Shown here in pieces: positions 21,223 to 32,240 of a stretch of DNA of 64,000 nucleotides. A program made the position numbers and the translations under genes. The DNA lies in the NCBI RefSeq assembly GCF_958450345.1, contig NC_088780.1:163538726-163602725 (forward strand). The letters are read 5' to 3'. Source of the stretch: Calliphora vicina. Its lineage: Eukaryota > Arthropoda > Insecta > Diptera > Calliphoridae. Below the pieces are notes generated by a model, which saw only the letters and a program-made list of their open reading frames with translations, was not told where the DNA came from and searched no databases. The number at the start of each line of letters is the position of its first letter. Position 1 is the stretch's first letter.

Positions 21223-22242
21223 TAGAGTGTCCCTTAGAATTAAATTTTTTGAAATGTTGAAAAGGTACCCGCTGAAAACTTTCCTAATGACCTAAAATAC
21301 CATCAAAAAAAATCTTTAGCTTGTTCTACGAAGGGCAACCAGTGCCGACTTTCGATTTAGTTTTGATGTGCATTTACAAGGGGAAAAAGTGAATTTTTTC
21401 AGTTTTTTTTTAAATTTTTGCCATTGAATAATAACTTTTGCAATTTAATTTTTTAAAAGACAAAAATTGGTTAAAAATTGTTAAAGTTATTAAAAAATCG
21501 CCAGACCATTAACGTGTCTCAGGCCACTAGAACAAGAATTGTAGGAACAAAATTAACATATTTTGAGAAATATTAAAACAAACGTTTATTCTTACTTAAA
21601 ATATTTCCATATGTACTTGTATGAGTTTTATTTTCATAGGATACAGTTAAACTATTCGCAGGTATAACCAAAAAAAAATATTTTTTTTAACGGCAGTTTC
21701 AAAACTCCAATTTCAAATTTAAAAAAATTTTATTAAACAAATTTCAGAATTTTTTGATCATCACATGGGGATTTATTGACAACATAATAGGGAATAAAAA
21801 TGTGAAAAAAGTATGTCAATACCTCCTATAGTTTTTCCGTAAAAACATTTTTTGGCCATATTTTGGCGAATGAGCAGAATTTCCTTACTGTTATGATTTT
21901 TAAGTAAAACCAATTCAGAATATTATAATCCAGGTCAATTTAAATATAGTCTGAATGTTTTACTAAAATCGGAAAACGCTAAGCCTTAAATCTTGAGGGT
22001 CAAAGGTCAAATTTTTCAATATTTGGAATATTATATATTTTTGGGCCGATTTTGATGAAACTTATGAAAAATATAAAATGAAGTCTAGTATTTACAATAA
22101 CAGTACAAAAATGGAAATTAACCCTTAATATTACTTGGGGTCCAAATGACCCTGAACATTTAAAATCACGAATGAACTTTAAAATCATTTTGACCCCAAG
22201 TGCTCTTAAGGGCTAATTTCCATAATTCTAAGGGACACTCTA
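21223..22242. mobile_element. hAT-like non-autonomous element, monomer
   Basis: 1,020 bp with a 20-bp perfect TIR: TAGAGTGTCCCTTAGAATTA and its reverse complement. Its body (for example gtctcaggccactagaacaa at about 21519, ccgattttgatgaaa at 22046) is shared with both arms of the 2.1-kb palindromic element at 27587-29708. Near its right end it carries a smaller palindrome (CTTGGGGTC...GACCCCAAG, about 22135-22202). 8-bp flanks (ataaacat / atatgatg) do not match, so the TSD is lost or the ends were displaced. No transposase. Confidence 0.82.
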
Positions 22243-23089
22243 ATATGATGTATATCAAAAATAAATGTTTTGCATTACTTTAAAAAATACGAAACATTAT
22301 AATACCTGCCCTTTTGTGGACTAAAAGGTACAATATTATTTTTTTATTTTATTATTCTGGTAAAACTTAACCCAAAAAAGGACATTGTTTGGTACAATTT
22401 CCAAAAAATCCCTTTATTAATCACTGTTAAATATGATTTCCTTTGCAATTCTCACCAATTCTATTCTATAATTGAAAAATGTAGGTCCTTCGCTCTTGCT
22501 CTCTTTCATGGCTCAACACAACACAATACATTCAATTATACACTCTCTTTTATTTTTGTTTTCAATACTGTAAACAAATTTTCTCCCTCAGTGTGAGTGT
22601 GTTTGTTTTCTCAGGGGGCCGTAAGGTGTTCTTCATACACTTGCTGCACAATTGTGTGTCTGTGTGTGTATGTTGTGAAAATAGGAATTGTACGAATTAA
22701 CACGACCACGACTGTTGTCCTTGCTCCTTATATTTATGGAAAAAAAAATAAAAACCAAAAATAAAAATAAAGAAATCACATACAAACACACCTCATTCAT
22801 ACATTGAGCAAAACAAAGTCGGCTGGTGTGTTAAAAAGCATAAAATAAACTTTGGTTTTGTAGTTGGTGTAGAAGAAGAACAACAACAACAAGATATGAA
22901 AAACACAAACAACATTTTACTGGAGGCCTTCAAAGTAACTGAAACAATGAACATTTCCTTATCATCATCATCATCATAGTCGTTGTAATCGTAGTCATCG
23001 TCTTTACTATAAAACTAAGTTGAAAATAAACAACAAAAAACAACAACACAAATTGTGCATTATATAATAAAACTAAATTATATAATGAC
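22243..23089. other. Mostly unique sequence with microsatellites
   Basis: Contains gtgtgt-rich words (22590-22675), an (ATC)n tract (22962-22979) and AAAAT-rich runs. The 60-codon minus frame (22930-23112) just reads through the ATC tract (M-rich). No gene. Confidence 0.4.
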
Positions 23090-23180
23090 AATTGACTCTT
23101 CAGCATAAACAAAATTTAGACAACTTGGTAGGTATAGAGTGATTAACGATTTGGAAAGTTGTTAGACAAAATTTATATGG
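23090..23180. repeat. Dispersed repeat fragment matching 20830-20915
   Basis: gactcttcagcataaacaaa, caacttggtaggtatagagt and acgatttggaaagttgtta correspond to 20830-20912 with few differences. Unknown family. Confidence 0.65.
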
Positions 23181-23307
23181 CAACTTTAAACGAACATCAA
23201 CAGTTTAAGCTTAGGAAATAGGCATTAATGAAAGTTTAAGAGTTTAACTAAGGTTTAAACTCTGATTTTCTAAAGCTATTGTAAGTTAAACTAAGTTATT
23301 AAACTTA

Positions 23308-23435
23308 CCCCCCATTTTCTCAATATCTGGTTATCGTTTTTCGTAACGATAAACCTCCAATTAACATTTTTTTTGTATGAGAACTTTCAGTTTATCGTCA
23401 CGATAAAAATTAACCAGAGATTGAGAAAATGGGGG
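23308..23435. mobile_element. 128-bp foldback MITE with TTA duplication
   Basis: Left CCCCCCATTTTCTCAATATC, right GAGATTGAGAAAATGGGGG, so the TIR exceeds 25 bp and continues over tggttatcg / cgataaaaattaacca. Flanked by TTA on both sides (23305-23307, 23436-23438). A 3-bp TWA duplication fits PIF/Harbinger (Tourist-like) MITEs. Confidence 0.85.
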
Positions 23436-23438
23436 TTA

Positions 23439-23759
23439 AAGTATTTAAATCGTGTTTAAATAAATAAATTAAAGATTGTATTCATCCAAATCAATTTAAG
23501 GGTTTAGCTAAGCATTGAAATAAATACGTTATTCATACTATATATATAAATCCAGCGTATCTACTTCTTAACTGGAGAGCTTATCCCTACGTACCCACAA
23601 ATAGTTTTCATTTTATACACTCGAACGGTTTTTATGAATGTTTAAGTGTTTAACCAACACTTTCTGCTTTAATTGACTATTTAACACGTGTATCAATTAA
23701 TGCAGGCTCCAAAAAGTAACTTCCTTTCGAAATATTTCATTTGCAGAATTCGGCTTCCA
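23439..23759. other. AT-rich spacer
   Basis: No repeat or gene recognised. Contains tttaagtgtttaa-type words only. Confidence 0.35.
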
Positions 23760-24598
23760 TCAGTTGTTGTAACGTGTTGCACTATAATCTAGTCTATCGG
23801 GTCACCAACATTCATTTCCGCAGACAGAGGACATCATAATGGATTGCTTTGCCTGCCTGAGCTCAACTAAGTTACTCCATTGTCGAGTGAATTCAGATTC
23901 AATACAAGACCGATTTCATTCTCTAGCATATCACCAAGAGATGCCAAAGAAAGGTACATTGGCCCTTTCGTTCCTAACATAGTCCTCTCTTTCAAACTCT
24001 TCGACTTTCATACGATTGATGAGATATTTTATCAAGGACACATTATCCTTATAAAAGCCTTCTTTAGATGAGGTGTTCTAACGCTAGCCGAATTACTAGT
24101 CGATAACTAATGTACGAAATAGATACACTGCCTGCGACTATGTTGTAGCTTTTCTTGATAATCTAAAGAAGGAGAAAATTAAATAATTGTTAACTTATTG
24201 ATATTTCAAAAGACTCCTCCGCAGCTGTCCTATTTGTCTCCGGATAGACTGACCGCTTACAATAGGATATCCCCAATGGATGCCAAAGAAAGTTACAGGT
24301 CCTATTAGCCAAACAATCGGCACTTTCATTCCGAACATAGTCTTCTCTTCTTCTTAAATTCACCTCCTTTCATACAACAATCTTATTGATGTTATATCAA
24401 GTAAGGACACATAATCCTGGCGATTGCCTTCTTTAGATCAGGTGTTGTAACGCTAGCCTAATGACTCGGAACTTAAGCTTCAGGCAAATTGAGTTGATAA
24501 CTAATGGACGAAATAGATACACTGCCTGAGACTTGAACTTACTATTTAGGCAGAATTGGTCTTACTTATCTATTTCGTCATTATTCTTAGCGAAACTA
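23760..24598. repeat. Internally duplicated, decayed element of unknown class
   Basis: Two related units lie here, about 23930-24180 and 24280-24560. Shared blocks are gatgccaaagaaag (23938, 24277), aaggacaca(t/t)aatcc (24034, 24405), ttctttagat(g/c)aggtgtt (24060, 24431) with aacgctagcc, and acgaaatagatacactgcct (24114, 24509). The moderate GC content and decay look like former coding DNA of a transposon, but I recognise no domain on either strand. A further piece (24199-24270) recurs at 25288-25375 beyond the LTR. Confidence 0.6.
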
Positions 24599-24599
24599 T

Positions 24600-25270
24600 T
24601 GTTACGAAATTGTACTTGAATTCAAATATAACGATTTTAAGGGCCATTATTATAACTTGCCGTTATAGTTAAAGTTATCTTTAAGGTACCTTTTTCTATT
24701 GCTTAAAGTTACCTTTAACTATAACGGCAAGTTGTAATAATGGCCCTAAGGGCTGATTTAAAAGTAGCATAATGCTTTCAAATAACAGTGTTGTAATAGA
24801 TTGATCGTAAGTTGGCAACGCTGTTTGAATTCGAATATTCAGTTAAAGAACATTGTATAAAGTACACCACAAATGGCATATGTATTAGTAAGATCTAGAA
24901 TATTCGAACTTTGACAATTAAAGAGCAATCTAGAGTGCAGATGACAGTGTTATAAATAGTGGCAGAGGTTGCAGTCGTCAGTGAGTTTATCAGAGACGCT
25001 TTTCGAATAAACATCAACTGAGTGCCTTAAAGTGTGTTGTTTTTTTCAAGTAAATTCGTGTACATTATAAATTGTGTCTGTATTTCCGCGAATTTACAAA
25101 TGTGTATTAAGAACATTGAGTGGCTATTTAATTCTGTGGTTGTTGTACATTTGAATAAATAAAGAGTTGTTACCATTTTCAAACTACTAAACGGCTTTTA
25201 TTTGCAATCAAAAGTATCCGGTTTATTTAAAGGAAATAAACTAACGTTTTGAAAACGTTAAAACGTAACA
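24600..25270 (+). mobile_element. Solo LTR, family L1 (copy D) with nested MITE
   Basis: TGTTACG...CGTAACA flanked by a perfect ctat duplication (24596-24599, 25271-25274). 671 bp, of which 106 bp plus a 3-bp duplication is a MITE inserted at 24641. TATAAATAG at about 24952 and gtcgTCAGTG about 28 bp further look like intact TATA and initiator elements, and AATAAA is at about 25155. The LTR splits a repeat seen on both sides (24199-24270 / 25288-25375). Confidence 0.92.
24641..24746. mobile_element. PIF/Harbinger-type MITE inside the LTR
   Basis: 106 bp, a foldback of about 45-bp arms: GGGCCATTATTATAACTTGC at the left, mirrored GCAAGTTGTAATAATGGCCC at the right, continuing over cgttatag and ttaaagtta. 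Flanked by TAA (24638-24640, 24747-24749). The uninterrupted LTR copies read acgattttaagggctga, so the empty site is directly visible. 3-bp TWA duplication plus a GGG-initial TIR is typical of PIF/Harbinger. Confidence 0.93.
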
Positions 25271-25554
25271 CTATGTTGTAACACTTCTTGATATTTTAAA
25301 ATACTCCTCCGCAGCTGTCCTATTTGTGATCTCGTCTCTACCATTTGTCTCCGGATAGCCTGAGCGCTTCCAATAGAATTTGATGAATATTTCATTAATT
25401 CATCACTTTTTGAACAGACCTTGATATCATTTGAGAGTGGCTCAATTGTGTGTGAACCGATTTTGTGCAGTTCGTTCCAGGATACACTTAGAATGTTAAT
25501 TTCGGATTCTATAGATCGACGAAATTTAGCGCATTGACTGACAGTTTGTAGGTC
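25271..25554. other. Unknown, formerly coding-like remnant
   Basis: Minus-strand reading gives a charged stretch without a long interruption (ETRSQIGQLRRSILKY) but I recognise no family. The segment 25288-25375 repeats 24199-24270. Most likely part of the same decayed element as 23760-24598. Confidence 0.4.
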
Positions 25555-26170
25555 AATCTGATGAAAGTGGTTCTATGGCAATGCTTGCTTGCCAACGCTG
25601 TCATCATTTCCACGCAGAATATGACTAATCCACAGCCACTATCGTCTACATATGTATTTCAGGAATATTACGTCATGTTGACTCAACAGTTCCTTCTGGG
25701 ATACCACCGGAGCAGTCATCCAAACTTCAAGATCACACACTTCGAGTCTCCCGCAGAGGCATGTCAGACAGGACCTAAGAAAATACGAGGAGAGCATACA
25801 GAGGTATGTGTAGGATCCATTTGATCGCAGCTCGTATATGACAACTTTGAACCACATTCATAGAGACGCCATCAATTCAGCGGTAGCAGGATACCGTGTG
25901 AATGTCGTACTTGGAGGTCGTTCATTACCGATCTGCCCCGTAAAACAAGAGTCATTCTGGCACAACTAAGATCATGATGGAGCAACAGACTTAATGCCTT
26001 CTGGTTCCGCATAGACCTTGCCGTCCTCAACTTATTCCCAGCCTAGGGTCAGGGTCCTCATGACACCTTCCATATATTCAACTGTCCAGCTAATCCTAGT
26101 TTACTATGTCCAGTGAATTTGTGGATCCAGCCAGTCGATGTAGCTCAATTCCTTGGACTTGATCGGTATG
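25555..26170 (+). pseudogene. Jockey-type LINE ORF2 C-terminus
   Basis: 3' end of a non-LTR retrotransposon ORF2. Pieces in order across frames: MLTQQFLLGYHRSSHPNF (25675-25730), RRHVRQDLRKYEESIQRYV (about 25748-25810), IHRDAINSAVAGYRVNVVLG (about 25855-25915) and GGRSLPI, then after a shift KTRVILAQLRS, NRLNAFWFRIDLAVLN, GPHDTFHIFNCPANPS and DVAQFLGLD (25935-26166). This matches the C-terminal domain of arthropod jockey-clade ORF2, where the CP-x-CG...PHDxxHLFxCPxNP block is a zinc-knuckle-like motif (here the first two cysteines are lost). The 5' part including the RT core is absent. Several stops and frameshifts make it a dead 5'-truncated copy. Confidence 0.88.
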
Positions 26171-27578
26171 TAGAACCCTCTGATTAAATATTGTAAAATT
26201 GTTTACGCTACTACAACAACAAAGTATTTCAGTCGCAAGGGGTATTTCTCCTGTTTGCTACAGTAAATCTGAATTTGATGGTTGGAGACCAGAAAATGCA
26301 ATGAATTCTTGTCGAAAGTTTTCAGAAGGAACTATGACTGAATTTTCAGGTTGTACACTCGAGTGCTCCAAAATAAAATTTTAAATTTAGACCGTTCTAT
26401 GGATTGTAGAAACATGTAAATTTACAGTGTTTTTCTTGGTTTTAAAAGGTTGGATTCATTATAACCCCAATTACAGCATTAAAAATCAGCTAAATTCTTT
26501 TAATGTTAAGTACTTTCTAGAACTCTCTTTTAAATTATCACAACAATCCGTCTCAGTTAATTAAACTTAAATAATGTATTTTTTACATTATCACCAAAAA
26601 CGTAATGTCTTAATCCCGGATTAGCTTAAAAAACATTTCGTTTATATTTCAATTATTCTGCAAGAAATCCATCATAAAACATAGGTCATCATCATTATTG
26701 GCCAGAGTTTTTCTTTTATTTCAGTTGTCTCTTTTAATTTCATTCGTTTCCATTTAATCATCATGGCTTTCATTAAAAATAGTTTATTTCTTTTTTTGTT
26801 GTTAAATCTTGTTTCTGGGTTCAGCATTGGCAAATTGTAATTGTCCTTTTAATTTCCAGTCATTTCCCTCAAATCTTGTGACAAGATTGTCGTACATCCT
26901 TTTGAACATAAAAGCCTAATGTTTGTTTCCTGTAATAACACATTAACGCTCTCACAGCCACAACCAAATATGTAGGTACCCAAAGCGTTCACTAACTATT
27001 ATTTCGCAGAAATATTCATAAACATATTGTTGTTGTTAAAACATTTTGGCTCATAACTGTTTATTGTTTCCTTTTATGGTTTTTTCTTTTCGTCTGTTTA
27101 GTCACAACAGTTATTTTTATGATAAATCCCCAACAAACACTTTCTCTTTTCCTTCATTTTATTTATACATATATCCTTGTTATTTAAGAGAGAGAGAGAG
27201 AACGATTTGTTATGTTTTTTGTTTTATTAATTGCTGTGTTCTCTTAAAATTTCTGCTGCTTAAGTGTGTGTATGTGTGGAAGTTAAAATGCGGCCAAAAG
27301 TTCAAATACCTCATTGTGCTATACATGCAATTGTACACGGAGAAAAGTTTTTTTTATTAGTCATTTCAATTACAAATTTTAAACTTTAATATCATAATTA
27401 ATTTTTCATTAAAATCTGTGATAAAATTTCCCAACGATTTTCAAAAAGTCTTCCAATAAGAAATTCCAATAGGAACTTTCGAAATTTGACAGTTTTAGCG
27501 GCCACATTTTTGAAGCTACAACTGTTGGCTGTCATTTATTCAGTTTGTTTGGCCTCGTACATACACAAAAAAATATAG
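26171..27578. other. Largely single-copy non-coding sequence
   Basis: No repeat family or exon recognised. A (GA)n tract sits at 27187-27200. The 104-codon plus frame 27046-27360 is F/Y/C-rich and spans the GA tract, without a domain, so I do not call it. Confidence 0.4.
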
Positions 27579-27586
27579 TTGTACAT

Positions 27587-29708
27587 TAGGGTGGCCCTTA
27601 ATAAACGAAAATTGGATTTTGGCCATTCTCACCCCCCAGTTTGGTGAACATTAGTAAAAAAATCATCCTGAAAAAAATTTAGGTAAATCGGTTGGGGTTA
27701 AGACGTGCCGCAAGCCTTCTGAAGTTTTGAGATGCATTTACAAGGGGATAAAATGCATTTTTTTCAGTTTTTGTAAAAATTTTGCCATTAAAAAATTACT
27801 TTTGTAATTTAATTTAAAAGAATCGAAATGTGTACGTAATTGTCGTTCTAATGAGATATAAAAAACAGAAATCGGTCAAAAAATGTTAAAGTTATTAAAA
27901 ATTCGCCAGGCCATTAATGTGTCTCAGGCCACTAGAACAAGAAATGTAGGAACAAAATGAACATATTTTGATAAATATTAAAATAAAAGCTCATTTTTAC
28001 TTAAAATATGTCCATATATACTTGTATATGAGTTTTTGTCTTCGTAGGATACCGTTAACCTATTCTTAGGTATGAACAAAAAAATAAAATTTTTTTAACG
28101 GCAGTTTCAAAACTCTATTTTCAAATTTTTAAAAATTTTGTTAAACAAATTTCACAATTTTTTGATCATCTCATTGGGATTTATTAAGAATATAATAGGG
28201 AATAAAAATGTGAAAAAATTATGAAAATATCCCTTATAGTTTTTCCGTACCTGCGATTTACATTTTGAAATTATCGAGAAAAACCAATTATTTGGCAATT
28301 TTTAGGCCAATGAGCTCTATTTCCTTATTCTTATGAATTTTAAGCCAAACTTTTTCAGAATATTATAGTCCAGATAATTCTAAATATACTCTGAAACTTT
28401 TACTAAAATCGGAAAACGTTAACCCTTAAATCGTGAAGGTCAAAAGTCAAATTTTTCAATATTTGGAATTTCTCTTGGAAAGATTTCGAAATGTTCGAAA
28501 TGTTGTATATTTTTGTGCCGATTTTGATGAAATTTAACAAAAATATAACACAAAGCCTAGTATATACAAAAACAGCAGAAAAATTTAAATTAACCCTATA
28601 TAGCACTTGGGGTTAAAATGACCCGAAACTTCTAAAACCATAAAAAAAATTATGATTTTAAAAGTTTGGTGTCATTTTAACCCCAAGTGCCATTAAGCGT
28701 TAATTTCCATTCTTGTGCTGTTACTATGAACCATAGAGTTTATGTTATATTTTTGTTAAATTTCATCAAAATCGGCCCAAAAATATACAACATTTCGAAC
28801 ATTTCGAAATCTTTTCAAGAGAAATTCCAAATATTGAAAAATTTGACTTTTGACCTTCACGATTAACCCTTAAATCCGTTTTCCGATTTTAGTAAAAGTT
28901 TCAGAGTATATTTAGAATTATCTGGACTATAATATTCTGAATAAGTTTGGCTTAAAATTCATAAGACTAAGGAAATAGAGCTCATTGGCCTAAAAATTGC
29001 CAAATAATTGGTTTTTCTCGAAAATTTCAAAATTTAAATCGCAGGTACGGAAAAACTATAAGGGATATTTTCATAATTTTTTCACATTTTTATTCCCTAT
29101 TATATTCTTAATAAATCCCAATGAGATGATCAAAAAATTGTGAAATTTGTTTAACAAAATTTTTAAAAATTTGAAAATTGAGTTTTGAAACTGCCGTTAA
29201 AAAATTTTTATTTTTTTGTTCATACCTAAGAATAGGTTAACGGTATCCTACGAAGACAAAAACTCATATACAAGTATATATGGACATATTTTAAGTAAAA
29301 ATGAGCTTTTATTTTAATATTTATCAAAATATGTTCATTTTGTTCCTACATTTCTTGTTCTAGTGACCTGAGACACGTTAATGGCCTGGCGAATTTTTAA
29401 TAACTTTAACATTTTTTGACCGATTTCTGTTTTTTATGTCTCATTAGAACGACAATTACGTACACATTTCGATTCTTTTAAATTAAATTACAAAAGTAAT
29501 TTTTTAATGGCAAAATTTTTACAAAAACTGAAAAAAATGAATTTTATCCCCTTGTAAATGCATCTCAAAACTTCAGAAGGCTTGCGGCACGTCTTAACCC
29601 CAACCGATTTACCTAAAATTTTTTCAGGATGATTTTTTTACTAATGTTCACCAAACTGGGGGGTGAGAATGGCCAAAATCCAACTTTCGTTTATTAAGGG
29701 CCACCCTA
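27587..29708. mobile_element. 2.1-kb palindromic hAT-like element
   Basis: 2,122 bp whose two halves are reverse complements of each other with few differences by eye, meeting at about 28648. Ends TAGGGTGGCCCTTAATAAAC and its mirror. Flanked by a perfect 8-bp duplication TTGTACAT (27579-27586, 29709-29716), the hAT signature. Each arm is homologous to the 1.0-kb monomer at 21223-22242. The arms differ most near the centre, which is the small palindrome present at the right end of the monomer (ggggttaaaatgacc / ggtcattttaacccc type). No transposase. If transcribed from either side, it would give an RNA hairpin with about 1 kb stem. Confidence 0.92.
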
Positions 29709-29716
29709 TTGTACAT

Positions 29717-30499
29717 GTTGACCATAACCATTTCAACATTTTTGAAATGCGTTTAACAATATTATGGTCACTTGAATTATGTAAATAATTGCTGCAATCA
29801 TAATATGTTTATGTTCACTATTTACATGATTGTTGTTAAAATGCAAAAGATCGTAACTACACAAAAATTCAACATCGAGTTTTTAATTGATTATGGTTAT
29901 TTTTATCAAACTACATGATCACGCAAATTACCCTGGCCAACAACGATTTTTTAAAAAAAAATGTGAGACTTACAACTTTGGTATCTTTGGTGACCCCAAC
30001 TGAAATTTTTCGGCAAACATTTAGAATATTTTAATCCTTAAATGTCCTATTTGAAAGGAATTTTTTTGTTATTCTCGAAGAAAGGGTATAATTGACCCCT
30101 AAAGACAGGAGCTAGAGGGTTAAGAACTTCCACAAGAATGATCCCCATAGAATTTCACAATATAATTCTGACAATAAGAATTCTCTCAGACTTTAACTTA
30201 CAACACTTTTTTCATTTAGTATATTGCTCCCCTCGATCAAAAAATTAAAACTTTGACTCACTGTAAAAAAAATTCAGACCAGCTGGACTATAAGTTTATT
30301 CTACAAAAATGATTAACTCAACATGCCCTTTTAGAATTATAGGGTCGCTATTCTGTTCCAATCAAAAAGTCTCAATTTGTTGGACAGTGTTATTAGAGAT
30401 AAAAAATTACAACTTTATTACAGAAATTCAAACTCGAAAAATTGCGAAGAAAACTTTATTATTATTGATTTTAAAACGTTTTTTGCTTCTGTGAAAAAA
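29717..30499. other. AT-rich sequence with dispersed repeat fragment
   Basis: 29717-29830 is the reverse complement of 14428-14530. The rest has no recognised feature. Frames at 30309-30592 are K/N/F-rich chance frames. Confidence 0.45.
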
Positions 30500-31475
30500 A
30501 CAAGTAAGAGATCTATATTCGGTTGTGCCGAATCTTATATACCCTTCACCAAATTATACTTCAAAATACAAATTTTAAATATTTTTAGGTAAACAAAATT
30601 TTTTTATTTTTTTTTTAAATTTCATAAATTAAAAAAAAAATTTTTTGTTTTTTAAATTTTTTTTGGTGGAAAAAAAATCGGGTTAAAATATATTTTTTCC
30701 TATTTTGACCCATTGTAGGCCTAACTTACTATGGTCTTATATTCGTCGTTGCAAAAATTGTACGAAATTGTACTAGAATTCAAATATAACGATTTTAAGG
30801 GCTGATTTAAAAGTAGCATAATGCTTTCAAATAACAGTGCTGTAATAGCAAACTGTAACATATCTGTGGGCATTATTAACATTGAATAAAAGCTTTCAGT
30901 TGATTTGATCGTAAGTTGGCAACGCTGTATTCGATTTCGAATATTCAGTTAAAGAACATTGTAGAAAGTACACCACAGATGGCGTATGTATTAGAAACCT
31001 CTAGACAGTTAAAGAGAAATCTAGAGTGCAGATGGCAGTGTTATAAATAGTAGCAGAGGTTGCAGTCGTGAGTCAGTTTATCAGAGACGCTATTTGAATA
31101 AACATCAACTGAGGGCCTTAAAGTGTGCTGTATTTTTCAAGTGAATTCGTATACATTATAAAGTGTCTGTATTTCTGAGAAGTTATAAACGTGTATAAAA
31201 AAACATTGAGTGACTATTTAATTCTGTTGTTGTACATTTTAAATAAATAAAGAGTTGTTACCATTTTCAAACTACTAAACGGCTTTTATTTGCAATCAAA
31301 AGTATCCGGTTTATTTAAAGGAAATAAACTAACGTTTTGAAAAGGTTAAAACGTAACACTATATTAATGACGTAATCCAGATATAAGTCAAAAATCGAGG
31401 TTGACCTGGTTTTTTCCTCATATCTCAGCCATTTGTTGACCGAATTATCTGATTTTAAATAGGAAACTTCTCGAA
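30500..31475 (+). repeat. TATACCC-family repeat interrupted by solo LTR
   Basis: Begins acaagtaagagatctatatt with a hairpin (ATTCGGTTGTGCCGAAT, 30517-30533) and tatacccttcacc, then continues with cccattgtaggcctaactta (30709-30728). The LTR interrupts at 30759-31358, after which aatccagatataagtcaaaaatcg and cctcatatctcagccatttg follow (31373-31434). About 40 bp of the family consensus around the LTR's left edge is missing (compare 12140-12185), so the insertion site was trimmed. Confidence 0.75.
30759..31358 (+). mobile_element. Solo LTR, family L1 (copy E)
   Basis: About 600 bp, same body as copy B including TATAAATAG, AATAAATAAAGAG and the CGTAACA end. The 5' terminus is altered to TGTACG (one T lost) and no matching 4-bp flanks remain (aaat / ctat), consistent with the flanking deletion seen in the host repeat. 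Confidence 0.88.
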
Positions 31476-31526
31476 AGCATATCTGACAGAGAAAGATTAT
31501 AAAAATATTTTATAAACAAAGTATCA

Positions 31527-31700
31527 TAGACAATAACTAGATAGGTAACTGAGAGCCAAAAACCTAAGTCTGTTGTCAAAAACCTAATTCATGAGAATGT
31601 ATTGCATGTATTTTGTTATTGTATCACCCGTATGTGTGAAAAGAGAGTAATTTTTCCATATATATTACTCTCTCCTTCCGTTCTATGTGTTTTTCTATGC
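31527..31700. mobile_element. Decayed CATAGA-type MITE, copy 1
   Basis: Left catagacaataactaga, right ttccgttctatgtg...tttttctatg. Inner block cctaagtctgttgtcaaaaa (31568-31587). Relative of the better copy at 31914-32240. Confidence 0.6.
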
Positions 31701-31913
31701 AAAGTATTTTTATTTTTAAATATATATTAGAATATAAATACGTCACAAAGTAATATACCATATTGAGTATAACTGGATTATATGGTTTCAACACATTCTG
31801 TGCGAGTGATTTGAGGGCATGGTCATCTCACTGTAAATTAATTTTTTTCCAGAATTTATGAAAAAAATATTCGATATTAATTCGAATACGAATTACTAAC
31901 AACTAGTTTTTAT

Positions 31914-32240
31914 CATAGAGAAATATACATAGAGCGGAAACTCTACTGTCAATGACCTTACTCAGTTGTCAAAAAGCTAAGACGTGAAAATGTATTAGTA
32001 AAAAAAAAACTATGTGAAAACAAAAACAACACTCGTATGTGTGACTATTTTGAGTAATTTTTTTTTTTGTTTTATGTGCTGTTTTTCTATAGCGAATGAG
32101 CGTTTTGAGTGGACGTTTTACATGTATTTTGTTTTTGTTACAATAACAAAATACATGTCAAATTTTCACTCAAAGTACTCGTTCGCTATAGAAAAACAGC
32201 ACATTAGTTTTTTCTAGTTTCCGCTCTATGTTTCTCTATG
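31914..32240. mobile_element. Foldback MITE with double inverted repeat
   Basis: 327 bp. Outer arms CATAGAG...CATAGAGCGGAAACT and AGTTTCCGCTCTATG...CTCTATG. Inner arms gtgctgtttttctatagcga (32078-32097) and its mirror (32182-32203), with a central acatgtattttgttttt / aataacaaaatacatgt. No TSD could be fixed. It also shows the ttgtcaaaa...ctaag...gtgaaaatgtatt block shared with 31560-31600 and 32935-32980. No coding: the 67-codon frame inside is part of the fold. Confidence 0.8.

Noticed and set aside
22962..22979. ATC microsatellite as coding poly-residue tract
   Set aside because: The 60-codon frame over it depends on the tract alone.
25271..25554. Minus-strand charged stretch as a gag-like gene
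   Set aside because: No zinc knuckle or other hallmark; a partial duplicate at 24199-24270 shows it is repeat-derived.
27046..27360. 104-codon plus-strand open frame
   Set aside because: Runs through a GA microsatellite, is low-complexity and shows no family signature or splice context.
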